DNA from: Paenibacillus sp. 598K
GTDB taxonomy: Bacteria > Bacillota > Bacilli > Paenibacillales > Paenibacillaceae
Assembly (NCBI RefSeq): GCF_003851045.1
Contig: NZ_BFBX01000049.1
Location: 39,307-81,228 of the forward strand
Direction: 5' to 3'
DNA length: 41,922 nucleotides
A program made the position numbers and the translations under genes. Shown one piece after another: positions 7,599 to 16,449 of the stretch. Below the pieces are notes generated by a model. That model was not told the DNA's origin. It did not search any database and worked only from the letters and a program-made list of their open reading frames with translations. The first letter of the stretch is position 1; every line of letters starts with the position of its first letter.

Positions 7599-7676
7599 TC
7601 AGGAGCACCTAAAGTCATCTACTACCCGCGTGCTATACTAGAGGGAATAAGGAAATCTACACCGAAGGAGAGATCG

Positions 7677-8447
7677 ATGATGTCTTTGTATGAGCATGCC
7701 GGCTATGTATCCCGAGTAGAGCTGCTGCGGGAGCAGGTGCCGTCCTTTCGGAGTTACCCTTTCCATCTGGATGCCGTGCGTGAGCTGGACACGCTGACGC
7801 TTCATCCCAAGGTGACGTTTCTGGTCGGTGAGAACGGCACGGGCAAATCGACGCTCATCGAAGCGATCGCCGTGGCGCTCGGCTTCAACCCGGAGGGCGG
7901 TACGAGCAACTTTACATTTGAAACGGCCCGCACGCATTCACAACTGAGTGAGTATTTGCGGCCCGTGCGGGGTCCGAGACGGCCGAAGGACGGCTTTTTC
8001 TTCCGGGCGGAGAGCTATTATAATCTGGCCACGAATATTGAGGAGCTGGACCGGCAAGCCGCGTGTGCGCCGAAGATTATCGAGTCCTATGGCGGACGTT
8101 CGTTGCACGAGCAGTCGCATGGCGAATCGTTCTTCGCCACCTTCCTGCACCGGTTTGGCGGCAGAGGCCTTTATATACTGGACGAGCCCGAGGCTGCGCT
8201 GTCTCCCTCCCGACAGATGGCCATGCTGGCGCGCATGCACCAGCTCGTCGGACAGCAGTCGCAGTTCCTCATCGCCACCCACTCCCCGATCCTGATGGCT
8301 TACCCGGACGCCTGGATCTATCAGCTGGACGGAGACGGCATCCGCCGCGTAGCCTGGCAGGAAACGGAGCACTATATCGTCACCAAGCAGTTCATGAACA
8401 ACAGCAAGCGTATGCTGGGCGAGTTGTTGGCGGGGGAGGATAGCTGA
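7677..8447 (+). CDS. AAA family ATPase (SMC/ABC-like, AAA_21/AAA_23 type)
   Basis: P-loop ATPase of 256 residues. Motifs: Walker A GENGTGKST near residue 50, a conserved FFRAESYYN region, LHEQSHGESFF standing where the ABC signature would be, Walker B LYILDEPEAALSP, and a switch histidine in LIATHSPILMAYP. This is the compact form of the ABC/SMC-like AAA family seen in OLD nucleases and defence ATPases, but there is no TOPRIM, coiled coil or nuclease partner, and neighbours are unrelated. The start ATG at 7677 follows AAGGAGA. Proteins of this size are widespread single-gene ATPases in Bacillales with no established role. Confidence 0.85.
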   Translation: MMSLYEHAGYVSRVELLREQVPSFRSYPFHLDAVRELDTLTLHPKVTFLVGENGTGKSTLIEAIAVALGFNPEGGTSNFTFETARTHSQLSEYLRPVRGPRRPKDGFFFRAESYYNLATNIEELDRQAACAPKIIESYGGRSLHEQSHGESFFATFLHRFGGRGLYILDEPEAALSPSRQMAMLARMHQLVGQQSQFLIATHSPILMAYPDAWIYQLDGDGIRRVAWQETEHYIVTKQFMNNSKRMLGELLAGEDS

Positions 8448-8469
8448 AAACAACTCCACAAAACAAAGA

Positions 8470-8501
8470 CCCAGGCCGTACCGGATATCGGCACAGCCTG
8501 G
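8470..8501. terminator. Probable bidirectional terminator between convergent genes
   Basis: CCAGGC (8471-8476) pairs with GCCTGG (8496-8501), with an inner CCG/CGG stem (8481-8483, 8489-8491). On the minus strand the stem is followed by GTCTTTGTTTTGT, making it the likely end of the fourteen-gene operon; on the plus strand it is followed by CTCTTGTGTT and may also stop the ATPase transcript. Confidence 0.65.
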
Positions 8502-8512
8502 CTCTTGTGTTA

Positions 8513-9385
8513 TTACAATACCGGACACGTCGTCAAGCGTACGCCGATGCCGCTCGGGTCGCGGAAATACCAGCCATCGCCCTTGGTCTCCACCGCAATG
8601 CCCGCCGCCTCCAGCCAGAGTAGGAGATTCTCGATGTGGCGAACATCCGGATTGACGATGGTATAGCTCGCGAGCCCCGGGGCCATCTCCGGCGTCGGCG
8701 ACGCGCCCTCTCCGGCCCATGTGTTGAGGCCGAGATGGTGGTGGTAGCCGCCCGCGGCCACGAAGAGCGCCGAGGGGCCATAGCGCAGCTTCACACTGAA
8801 GCCCAGCAGCCCGCAATAGAAACGCTCTGCCTCCGCGAGGTTCCGCACATGCAGATGTACATGCCCCATCCGGGTACCCGCCGGCATGCCGTTCCATTCC
8901 CGACCCTCAGCCTCGCGGAGCAGCCCATGCGCATCCAACGCGTCCGCGCTCATGTAGATCTGACCGCCCGCAAGTTGGGTCCATTGCTCCATCGGGCGGT
9001 CCCAATAGACCTCAATCCCGTTGTGGTCGGGATCAGACAGATAGAGCGCCTCGCTCACATCATGGTCTGCGGAGCCGAGCTGAACCCTGCACTCTGCCAG
9101 CTGCCGGAGTACGAGCCCCAGGTCGCTGCGGGTCGGCACCAGCAGCGCAAAATGATACAAACCGCTGGTTGAACGCGGCCGCACCTGCACCGCATCCTTG
9201 ATCTCCTCCAGCACGATCAGCGGATGAATACCATCCACCGTCAGCCGCGTCAAGCCATGGTACCGGTTGAGCACGCGCAGCCCCAATACCTCGGTATAGA
9301 ACGCCTCGGACCGCGCCATATCACTCACCCGCAGCTGCACAGAGCCCACCTCGGTTCCTGCATGCGTCCGAGGCTTCATCGCCAT
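8513..9385 (-). CDS. CatE-like VOC family protein (putative extradiol dioxygenase)
   Basis: Two-domain vicinal oxygen chelate protein of 290 residues, close in layout to Bacillus subtilis CatE (catechol 2,3-dioxygenase). Conserved blocks seen: SGLYHFALLVPTR, VSEALYLSDPDHNGIEVYWDRP, GHVHLHVRNLAEAERFY and AGGYHHHLGLNTW. Metal-ligand candidates are His in GHVHLHV and in YHHHLGL; the third ligand near the C-terminus is not obvious because the last strand reads GVRLTTCPV, so activity should not be assumed. The start ATG at 9385 is preferred because AGGAGG lies ten bases upstream; an earlier ATG at 9412 has no site. It is the last gene of the large operon, where a ring-cleaving role would follow the Rieske oxygenase and the SDR. 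Confidence 0.82.
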   Translation of the reverse strand: MAMKPRTHAGTEVGSVQLRVSDMARSEAFYTEVLGLRVLNRYHGLTRLTVDGIHPLIVLEEIKDAVQVRPRSTSGLYHFALLVPTRSDLGLVLRQLAECRVQLGSADHDVSEALYLSDPDHNGIEVYWDRPMEQWTQLAGGQIYMSADALDAHGLLREAEGREWNGMPAGTRMGHVHLHVRNLAEAERFYCGLLGFSVKLRYGPSALFVAAGGYHHHLGLNTWAGEGASPTPEMAPGLASYTIVNPDVRHIENLLLWLEAAGIAVETKGDGWYFRDPSGIGVRLTTCPVL

Positions 9386-9413
9386 CGCGGGACCGCCTCC
9401 TGCCGCGCCCATC

Positions 9414-10250
9414 TTAAGGCAAGGCCGGGGCCAGCGTCATGGCCGAGCCGCGAAAGCCCTTAACCTTATCCATGAACGCCTTGACCCGCTTTTCGTCGAC
9501 CGCATTTTCGAACACGCCATCCTTCTTGAACGTGGTCCCCACGACCGCGCCATCCGCAACCGACAGCTGGGTCTCCACATTATCCAGTCGCATGCCCGTG
9601 TTGGCGAGCACAACCGTCTGCGGCACCGTATCCTTCACCCGCTTGAGCAGCTGCGTATCTGTCTCGGCGCCGGCGATCAGGCCGGAGACACAGAGGGCAT
9701 CGGGCCGATTATTGAACACCGTCGAGCGGGCAATGCTCTCAATATCCCGGTGCGCCAAGTATTGGGCCGCCTCAGGGACGATATTGAAGAGCAGCTTGAC
9801 GTTAGAGGCGCCCAGCGCCTTCTGATGCCGGATCGTCTCGCCCACCTTCGTGTTCCACAAACCAAAATCACTGGCATAGACGCCTGTGAAAATCTCCCGT
9901 ACGAACTGCGCGCCCGTAGCAGCTGCCAGATCCAGCGATTTCTTGGCATCCCACAGCACATTGACGCCATAGGGAATCCGGATATCCCGCATCAGCTCGC
10001 CGATGACGCGGGCCATCGCCGCCACCGTCTCGGTCCGAACATCGGTCAGATACGGTAGGCTGAATTCGTTGGAGAACATCACCGCATCGACGCCGCCATT
10101 TTGCAGAGCCAGCAGGTCGGCCCGGGCCGCCTCCACCACATAATCCATCCCCTTCGCTTCGTCGTAATGCGGATCACCCGGCAACGGCTGCAGATGACAC
10201 ATGGCGATGATTCCTTTGTCTACACCGACCAGCTCTTGTAACCAATTCAT
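9414..10250 (-). CDS. BtpA/SgcQ family TIM-barrel protein
   Basis: Cytoplasmic protein of 278 residues that matches the BtpA/SgcQ family along its whole length: IIAMCHLQPLPGDPHY at the N-terminus, GGVDAVMFSNEF, PYGVNVLWDAKKSLDLAAATGAQFVRE in the middle and GTTFKKDGVFENAVDEKRVKAFM at the end. SgcQ comes from a putative sugar operon in E. coli and BtpA from a photosystem I study in cyanobacteria; the reaction is not firmly known. The fold and the phosphate-loop-like GAVVGTTFK suggest a phosphorylated sugar-like ligand. Its neighbours (HAD phosphatase upstream, FGGY kinase and a DeoR regulator in the same regulon) support a sugar-phosphate substrate. It starts at ATG 10250 with GAAGGAGAG upstream. 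Confidence 0.87.
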   Translation of the reverse strand: MNWLQELVGVDKGIIAMCHLQPLPGDPHYDEAKGMDYVVEAARADLLALQNGGVDAVMFSNEFSLPYLTDVRTETVAAMARVIGELMRDIRIPYGVNVLWDAKKSLDLAAATGAQFVREIFTGVYASDFGLWNTKVGETIRHQKALGASNVKLLFNIVPEAAQYLAHRDIESIARSTVFNNRPDALCVSGLIAGAETDTQLLKRVKDTVPQTVVLANTGMRLDNVETQLSVADGAVVGTTFKKDGVFENAVDEKRVKAFMDKVKGFRGSAMTLAPALP

Positions 10251-10268
10251 ACGAATCTCTCCTTCTAC

Positions 10269-11042
10269 TTAGATATGGACTGCTGCTGATTCAATGAGGA
10301 TGTCGTCCAGCGACCCGACAATCACGCTCGCATAGGGCAACATCCGCTCCGCCATGCCCGGATCATCGGGAATCCCGATGCCTATGCTGCCCGCCGCGCT
10401 CGCCATCGCCACATCGACGAAGGAGTCGCCGATCATGGCAATCCGGGCCAGCGGTACGCCGGTCGTCCGCGAGATCAGCTCCAGCATATCGGGGTGGGGC
10501 TTGCCGCGCTCCACATCGACGGGTGTGACGATGCATGTCAGCCACTCGATCGGCACATGCCGACCAACCGAGCGGATCGTGCGGTCATAGTCATCCGAGG
10601 TGGCAATGCCAAACGGAATCGCCGCCCGCTGCAGCCGGCAAAAGATGTCGGGGAACCCCCGCTTCGGCTCCAGCGCCCCCTGCAGATCGAACTGCTCGTC
10701 GGACTGCCGGAAGGCCGCCGCCACCTGCTCTCGGGCGACACCCCAGTCCCCGCCAGCCGATACCTTGAGCAGCGAAGCGGTCACGATGATCTCCTCCTGG
10801 GGAGGCGCCAGGGCAAAGATCCCGCCGGGATCAATGTCGAGCGCCGTCAGACCCGTATGCGTGATGCCCATCAGCTCGCACCACTCAGTCAGTACCGCCT
10901 CCCCTAGCAGCGGCTGCAGCACGCGCATCCGCGCCTCGGCCAGGCGCTGCCAGAAATACCGGGCGTCAAAGAGCAGTCCATCCTTGTCGAAGACGACCAG
11001 ATCAACCTCAAAGATCTGTTCCTTCATCCGTAGTACAGCCAT
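10269..11042 (-). CDS. HAD family hydrolase (putative phosphatase)
   Basis: Haloacid dehalogenase-superfamily enzyme of 257 residues. All four motifs are visible: nucleophile motif VVFDKDGLLFD near residue 15, motif II ATSDDYDR, motif III lysine in RGKPHPDM and motif IV MIGDSFVDVAMASAAG. The alpha-helical cap of about 100 residues between motifs I and II places it in subfamily I (phosphoglycolate phosphatase-like). The start at ATG 11042 is set by GAAAGGAGAAGG upstream; the longer frame would run into the preceding gene. In context it probably dephosphorylates an intermediate made by the FGGY kinase branch, which is inference. Confidence 0.88.
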   Translation of the reverse strand: MAVLRMKEQIFEVDLVVFDKDGLLFDARYFWQRLAEARMRVLQPLLGEAVLTEWCELMGITHTGLTALDIDPGGIFALAPPQEEIIVTASLLKVSAGGDWGVAREQVAAAFRQSDEQFDLQGALEPKRGFPDIFCRLQRAAIPFGIATSDDYDRTIRSVGRHVPIEWLTCIVTPVDVERGKPHPDMLELISRTTGVPLARIAMIGDSFVDVAMASAAGSIGIGIPDDPGMAERMLPYASVIVGSLDDILIESAAVHI

Positions 11043-11070
11043 GCTACCTTCTCCTTTCGCACCGTTGGCC

Positions 11071-12684
11071 TTACCACGTGGCCAGCACCCCGTCGGTGCG
11101 GGGATCGGTGCCCCCGCAGAGCACGCCGCTCTTCGGATCGCGCCAGATGATCTGACCCCGGCCGAATAGCCCAGCATGCTCGGAGACGACCAGCTCGTGG
11201 CCCCGGGCGCGCAGCGCCTCGGCCAGCTCCGCCGGGAACTCCGGCTCAATCAGCACCTGCCGGTCCTTCTCCCAGCGCCAACGCGGCGCATCGAGGGCGG
11301 CCTGAGGATTCAGTCCTTCCTCCAGCGTGTGCAGCAGCACCTGCAGATGGCCCTGCGGCTGCATGAAGGCTCCCATGACGCCGAACGGACCGATCGGCTG
11401 GCCGTCCTGCGAGAGGAAGCCGGGAATGATCGTATGATACGTCCGTTTGCCCGGCGCCAGGCAATTGGGGTGTCCTTCATCGAGAGTGAACGTGTGCCCC
11501 CGGTTATGCAGGCCGACACCGGTTTCCGGCACAACTAGGCCTGAGCCAAACTCCATATAGTTGCTCTGGATGTAAGAGACCATATTGCCTTCCCCATCCG
11601 CTGTCGCCAGATAGACCGTCCCGCCCCGAGGGACCGATCGCATCTCGGGCAGCAGCGCCTGCTCGCCGATGCGTGCAGCCTTCTCCGTAGCCCAGGCCTC
11701 CGAGAGCAGATGGCTCACTGTCTCCTCCGGCATCTGTGCTGGGTCGGTGATCGCCCACAGGCCATCCTCGAAGGCCAGCTTCATCGCCTCGATCCGCTGG
11801 TGACAGGCCGCTGCCGGATCGTCCGGCGGCTCGCCCAGCGCCTTGAGAATATTAAGCGACATCAGCGTTACAATGCCTTGGCCATTGGGCGGCAGCTCCC
11901 AGACCTCGCAATCGCGGTAACGGCTGCTGATCGGCGTCACCCACTCCGGCTGGAAGGCCGCCAGATCCGATTTGCGCAGGTAACCGCCATGCTCGCGAGA
12001 GAACGCATCGATCCGGTCAGCCAACTCGCCCTCGTAGAAATCCCTTGCCTGACTTCGCGCAATCCGCCGCAGCGTATCCGCATGACCCGGCGAAGCCCAG
12101 ATTTCCCCAGGCTCCGGCGGCCTGCCGCCCGGCGCAAAGGTCTTGAACCAGGTAGCATACTGCTCGCCCTCGATGGCCTGTTCATATTCATAGAACGCCT
12201 TCTTCCAGAACTTGCTTGCGGTCGGCGATACGGCGTAGCCCTCCTCCGCATAACGGATGGCGGGCTCCAGCAGCTCATCGAAGGGCAGCCGCCCGAAGCG
12301 CTCGGAGAGCGCCGCCCAGGCAGCAGGCGCACCGGGCACTGTCACCGGCGTCCAGCCGTAGACCGGCATCTCGGTAAGCCCTTGCGCCCGCAGCTTGGCG
12401 GCGGAGATGCCCATCGGCGCCGGACCACTGGCGTTGAGGCCATGCAACTGGTCCTTCATCCAGACGAGGGCAAAGGCGTCGCCGCCGATGCCGTTGGAGC
12501 ATGGCTCCACGACCGTCAGGCAAGCCGCCGTGGCGACGGCAGCGTCGACGGCGTTGCCGCCTTTCTTCAGCATATCCAGCCCGGCCTGCGCCGCCAGATG
12601 CTGAGAGGCAGCAACCATCCCGGAGCGGGCATAGAGCGTGGTGCGTTTAGATGCATGGGGGTACCGCGAAGCGTCTGTGTTCAT
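11071..12684 (-). CDS. Gamma-glutamyltransferase family hydrolase
   Basis: 537-residue member of the Ntn-hydrolase gamma-glutamyltransferase/acylase family. The conserved N-terminal block MLKKGGNAVDAAVATAACL and VEPCSNGIGGDAF are present. The expected autocleavage nucleophile is Thr356 in RGGTVYLATAD, followed by GNMVSYIQSNYMEFGSG, as in the YwrD-like branch. No signal peptide is seen, so it should act in the cytoplasm, unlike periplasmic or secreted GGT. It starts at ATG 12684 behind GAGGAGAAAGAG. In this operon it could remove a gamma-glutamyl or related acyl group from an intermediate; family members also include cephalosporin acylases, so the bond cleaved is uncertain. Confidence 0.88.
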   Translation of the reverse strand: MNTDASRYPHASKRTTLYARSGMVAASQHLAAQAGLDMLKKGGNAVDAAVATAACLTVVEPCSNGIGGDAFALVWMKDQLHGLNASGPAPMGISAAKLRAQGLTEMPVYGWTPVTVPGAPAAWAALSERFGRLPFDELLEPAIRYAEEGYAVSPTASKFWKKAFYEYEQAIEGEQYATWFKTFAPGGRPPEPGEIWASPGHADTLRRIARSQARDFYEGELADRIDAFSREHGGYLRKSDLAAFQPEWVTPISSRYRDCEVWELPPNGQGIVTLMSLNILKALGEPPDDPAAACHQRIEAMKLAFEDGLWAITDPAQMPEETVSHLLSEAWATEKAARIGEQALLPEMRSVPRGGTVYLATADGEGNMVSYIQSNYMEFGSGLVVPETGVGLHNRGHTFTLDEGHPNCLAPGKRTYHTIIPGFLSQDGQPIGPFGVMGAFMQPQGHLQVLLHTLEEGLNPQAALDAPRWRWEKDRQVLIEPEFPAELAEALRARGHELVVSEHAGLFGRGQIIWRDPKSGVLCGGTDPRTDGVLATW

Positions 12685-12728
12685 CTCTTTCTCCTCTCTG
12701 GCCCGCTGAATCCGCCATCCCACTAGGG

Positions 12729-13511
12729 CTATAACAGATCTGCGCCGCCTGTGACGTCCAGTGCTTCGCCCGTAATGAAATCCGCGCCCGGTGAAGCGAG
12801 GAAGACGACAGCCTTGGCTACGTCCTCCGCCTCCTCCAGACGGCCGAGCGGCGTCATCCGAATGTACTCCTCGCGCACCGCCTCCGGCGTCATACCGCGC
12901 AACTCAGCCTCCCAGAGCAGCTCGCGGCTCTGCATCCCCGTGTTCACATAGCCGGGACAGACACAGTTGACTGTAATCCCATCCGGAGCCAGCTCAATCG
13001 CCGCACTCTTGGTGAAGCCTACCACCGCCCACTTGGATGCTGCATAGTGCGCCAGCAGCGGGACGCCGCGCTTGCCTGCCATGGAGGCGGTATTGACGAT
13101 GCGGGAGGTCGGCTGCAGCTTCAGATAGGGGTAAGCCGCTTGCGTACAGAGGAAGATGCCCTTGATATTCACATCAAAATTAAAATCCCACTCCCGCTCC
13201 GTCAGGTTCTCGATGCGGTTCATGGTCGATACGCCCGCATTGTTGATCAGAATGTCCAACTGGCTGTACTCGGCATGAATGTCGCTGAATACCGCGCTCA
13301 CATGATCCTTGTTCGTAACATCCAGCACACGCGACGTATGCGGTTTGTCTACCGGAGCAGCCAGCAGCATGACCGTCTCGCGCGCAGCATCCCCGTTCAC
13401 GTCGGTTGCAATCACTGTCGCGCCTGCCTCTGCCAGATGAATGGCAATACTGCGGCCGATTCCGCTCCCCGCGCCGGTTACGACGGCCACCTGTCCGCCC
13501 AATGTCTTCAT
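12729..13511 (-). CDS. SDR family NAD(P)-dependent oxidoreductase
   Basis: Classical short-chain dehydrogenase of 260 residues. Cofactor motif TGAGSGIGRSIA (residues 12-23), acidic ATDVN after strand beta-2 (pointing to NAD preference), NNAGVST, a catalytic serine in VNTASMAG and the YAASKWA tyrosine/lysine pair are all present. Its start overlaps the kinase stop in ATGA (13511-13508), so translation is coupled. Such enzymes oxidise sugar alcohols, hydroxy acids or ring cis-diols. Between a Rieske oxygenase and a VOC protein a cis-diol dehydrogenase role is attractive, while the adjacent FGGY kinase suggests polyol oxidation instead; sequence alone does not decide. Confidence 0.9.
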   Translation of the reverse strand: MKTLGGQVAVVTGAGSGIGRSIAIHLAEAGATVIATDVNGDAARETVMLLAAPVDKPHTSRVLDVTNKDHVSAVFSDIHAEYSQLDILINNAGVSTMNRIENLTEREWDFNFDVNIKGIFLCTQAAYPYLKLQPTSRIVNTASMAGKRGVPLLAHYAASKWAVVGFTKSAAIELAPDGITVNCVCPGYVNTGMQSRELLWEAELRGMTPEAVREEYIRMTPLGRLEEAEDVAKAVVFLASPGADFITGEALDVTGGADLL

Positions 13512-15055
13512 CCTCTATGTCCTCCTGTCATGAGCTCATGCTGCTCTTGGCTGTATAATGCATTCACACGGGCAAACTGCGGCTGCAGCTGCGGATATAG
13601 CTCCCGGTAGATTTGGTACGCCCGGTCGTAGATGCGGCGCTGCTCCTCCTGCGGCTCGTAGTCCCGATATTCCGTCAGGAAGCTGTCAATTTCGCGCCAC
13701 TCCTCCATGAGCCCCACCGACTTGCCTGCCAGAAAAGCGACGCCCAGCGCCGACCCTGGGTGTGCCGGATAGGCGCGGATACGGACGCCCAGCACATCAG
13801 CTGCAATCTGGCACCAGAATTTGCTCTTGGCACCGCCATTGGTCGCCAGCACGCGCGTCGGCTCGCAGCCCAGCTCGCGGAGGACATCCAGATGATGGCG
13901 GAAGCCGTAGATGACCGCCTCCAGGATGGCCCGGAAGATGTGGCCTCTGCCATGCGATAACGTCAGGCCGAACAACACGCCCCGGGCCTCTGGGTCCAGA
14001 ATCGGGGTCTTCTCGCCGAGAAAATACGGCAGGATGATCAAGCCGTCCGACCCCGCAGGGACCGCAGCCGCTTCCTGATCCAAGGTAGCGAATAGCTCCG
14101 GCGACGAATCCTGCAGCATTTCATTCGCATACCATTTCACGAGCGAGCCGCTGGAAGCCATACAGCCATTGAGCAGGTACGCCTCCGGAATGACGTGATA
14201 GTCAAAGAACAGCTGGGGGTCCGGACAAATCTCGTCCGTGCAGTAGAGGATATCTCCCGCACCGCCAAACTTGATCAGCAGCTCCCCGGGCTCGGTGATG
14301 CCCGCCGCCAGCGTCGAAGCCACATGGTCGGCACTGCCGGCAATAACCGGGATGCCTGCCGGAAGACCGGTAAGCGCCGACGCGTCTGCACTGATACTGC
14401 CGATCACCGATTGCGATTCATACACGGGCGGCAGCACGGTCTCCGGCAGACCCAGCATCGCAAGCGAATCGTCCAGCCAGCGCCGGCTGCGTATATCGTA
14501 CATGCCGCTCTCAACCGCCCAATTAATCTCCAGCGCCGGAACGCCCGTCAGCTTGTAATTGATATAATCATACGAACCCATCACGGTAGCGATGCCACGC
14601 CAGACTTCAGGCTCATGCCGCTTCACCCACAGCATCCGCGGCAGCACATGCTGCTGATTCGTATATCCGCCCGTGCGCCGGAACAACGCGTCCTGATCCA
14701 GCGCCTCCGTCACCTCTGCAATCTCAGCGACTGCGCGGGCATCATTCTGCTGGATGGTCGGCCGCAGCGGCTCGCCTGCTTCGTCCAGCAGGACAATCGC
14801 CGGCACCATGCCGCTCACCCCCACTGCAACGATGCCGCCAGCTGCGTCAGGCACACGTTCATGCATATTGTGAAGACCCGTCAGCGTATTCTGCCACCAC
14901 TCAGCGGCATCCTCCTCGGCCCAGCCAATCTGCGGCGAACGCAGCTGCTGCGCCACACTCGTCTGATAGACGATGCGATCCCGCGAGAGGAGAATAATTT
15001 TGACCCCGGTGGTTCCGATGTCGATCCCCAATGTATACGATGGCAGCTCGCCCAC
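13508..15055 (-). CDS. FGGY family carbohydrate kinase (xylulokinase-like)
   Basis: ATP-dependent sugar kinase of 515 residues with the two actin-like FGGY domains. Phosphate-1 motif LGIDIGTTGVKIILL at the N-terminus, SGMVPAIVLLDEAGEPLRPTIQQND (xylulokinase-like), AGSADHVASTLAAG and the adenosine-region motif ATNGGAKSKFWCQIAADVLG are visible. Translation starts at GTG 15055 with AGAAGG close upstream. Substrates in this family range over xylulose, ribulose, glycerol, erythritol and others, so the name xylulokinase would overreach. It is the clearest sign that the operon handles a sugar or polyol moiety, and fits a DeoR regulator whose usual inducers are sugar phosphates. Confidence 0.9.
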   Translation of the reverse strand: MGELPSYTLGIDIGTTGVKIILLSRDRIVYQTSVAQQLRSPQIGWAEEDAAEWWQNTLTGLHNMHERVPDAAGGIVAVGVSGMVPAIVLLDEAGEPLRPTIQQNDARAVAEIAEVTEALDQDALFRRTGGYTNQQHVLPRMLWVKRHEPEVWRGIATVMGSYDYINYKLTGVPALEINWAVESGMYDIRSRRWLDDSLAMLGLPETVLPPVYESQSVIGSISADASALTGLPAGIPVIAGSADHVASTLAAGITEPGELLIKFGGAGDILYCTDEICPDPQLFFDYHVIPEAYLLNGCMASSGSLVKWYANEMLQDSSPELFATLDQEAAAVPAGSDGLIILPYFLGEKTPILDPEARGVLFGLTLSHGRGHIFRAILEAVIYGFRHHLDVLRELGCEPTRVLATNGGAKSKFWCQIAADVLGVRIRAYPAHPGSALGVAFLAGKSVGLMEEWREIDSFLTEYRDYEPQEEQRRIYDRAYQIYRELYPQLQPQFARVNALYSQEQHELMTGGHRG

Positions 15056-15088
15056 CTCGCCTTCTCTTGTTGATGCCGCGCCATGTCT

Positions 15089-16405
15089 CTATATTGTCTC
15101 TGCTACCGTGCTATCCTGCCCTGACTTGGCCTTCTCGCTCTTGACCGGAGCAAACGCCGGGTCCAGCGGGCAAGCTTCCTTCCACGGCACTCCCTTGGGC
15201 GCAATAACGCCTTCGCTGTAGATTTTGTCCATCGGGATGTCCGGGTCCAGCCCCAGCGGCTTCTCGCCTTGCTCCATCCGTTTGAGCGACCTCAGAATCA
15301 TCCGTCGCAGCGCAATGACCCCAACATCGCTGGTCCCCAGATGCTCGCGGGAACGGTCGACGATCGGTCCCATGCTCTCGGTCACGGCGTGGTCCTGATT
15401 GCTGATGCCGACGATGCCGGAGAAATTGCCCGCCTTCATCATCTCCCGGTCTTGCTGGTAGTTGTTGCTCTTGTTATAGAGCTTGCGGTAATTCTCATCC
15501 ACCCAGAGTCCGCGCCTCTCCTTCTGCGTGTCATGATTGAGCGGACGATCCAGGGTGAAGTGGATATCATAGGACCATGTCGTATGATCGTCGATCGGCA
15601 CATAGGCGTGGAACAGATGATCCTCCTCCTTGACCCGCGGGGTGTAGGCGAAGCTCGGCATCAGAATCGGCGCCTCCAGGATGAACTGGTCCTCCTCCCC
15701 CGACTGCCCGACGAACATATTGCGGAAGCCGTAGGTGGTCGGTTCCACCGTCAACAGCGGGTTACGGGAGGTGACGAGCGGATGCGACGGATTGATGCCC
15801 AGCTCGGTGCTGAGCGCCCCCTCCTTCATGTCCTGCTCCTGCAAGGCCAGATGAGCAAAAGCGGCGTGCATATAATCGATCTCGTTCTCCCAAATCTGCA
15901 GATAGTTGCACTCCTGGTACACCTTGGCGACCATCCGGTGCGAATCGGGCAGCGAGGTCCAGATCAAGTTGGGAAACGGCGGCTGCTCCTCGGCGGGGCC
16001 CATGTACGTCCAGACCAGACCGCCCGCCTCATGGATCGGGTAGCTTTTCTGCTTGATCGTATCCTTGAATTTGCTGTAGTCAGGCTCCGAAGGCATATTC
16101 GTGCATGAGCCGTCCGTATCGAATGCCCAACCGTGGTAGATACAGGTCAGGCCACAATCGTCGTTGCGACCCAGCGCCAGCGAGGTACCCCGATGCGGAC
16201 AAAATTCCCCCACCAGCCCAACCTTGCCCCCGCTGTTGCGAAAAGCAACCAGGCGCTCGCCGAGCAGCTTGACGGGCACCGGCGCCCCGCCGGGCTTAAG
16301 CTCCTCCGAGAGCAGCGCCGGCAGCCAGTAGCTGCGGAATAGCGCGCCCAGCGGCGTACCTGCCCCGACCTGGGTGATGCGCTCGTTATCTTTGTGTGAC
16401 AGCAT
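15089..16405 (-). CDS. Rieske ring-hydroxylating oxygenase, alpha subunit (phthalate 4,5-dioxygenase-like)
   Basis: Oxygenase of 438 residues. The Rieske cluster ligands are C69-x-H71 (CPHRG) and C88-x2-H91 (CIYHGW). The mononuclear iron region is ENEIDYMHAAFAH, with bridging D177 and ligands H180 and H185. The N-terminal GTPLGALFRSYWLPALLSEEL and the overall arrangement match the phthalate/vanillate O-demethylase-like group, which usually acts as a homo-oligomer without a beta subunit. The start is ATG 16405 with GGAGG nine bases upstream. These enzymes dihydroxylate rings or demethylate oxygen and nitrogen. No reductase gene is found in the operon, so electrons must come via the Rieske ferredoxin at 20908-21264 and a reductase encoded elsewhere. 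Confidence 0.9.
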   Translation of the reverse strand: MLSHKDNERITQVGAGTPLGALFRSYWLPALLSEELKPGGAPVPVKLLGERLVAFRNSGGKVGLVGEFCPHRGTSLALGRNDDCGLTCIYHGWAFDTDGSCTNMPSEPDYSKFKDTIKQKSYPIHEAGGLVWTYMGPAEEQPPFPNLIWTSLPDSHRMVAKVYQECNYLQIWENEIDYMHAAFAHLALQEQDMKEGALSTELGINPSHPLVTSRNPLLTVEPTTYGFRNMFVGQSGEEDQFILEAPILMPSFAYTPRVKEEDHLFHAYVPIDDHTTWSYDIHFTLDRPLNHDTQKERRGLWVDENYRKLYNKSNNYQQDREMMKAGNFSGIVGISNQDHAVTESMGPIVDRSREHLGTSDVGVIALRRMILRSLKRMEQGEKPLGLDPDIPMDKIYSEGVIAPKGVPWKEACPLDPAFAPVKSEKAKSGQDSTVAETI

Positions 16406-16449
16406 GTGTTCATCCCTCCATGGTGTTGGACATCTGCGTACGCCCGGGG

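Noticed and set aside
7677..8447. AAA ATPase as part of a phage-defence module
   Set aside because: The ATPase type occurs in defence systems, but no nuclease, toxin or other defence partner is adjacent; neighbours are a DoxX protein and a catabolic operon.
7938..8897. 319-codon minus-strand frame covering parts of the ATPase and VOC genes
   Set aside because: It overlaps two genes with strong family motifs and crosses their terminator; it is a composition artefact.
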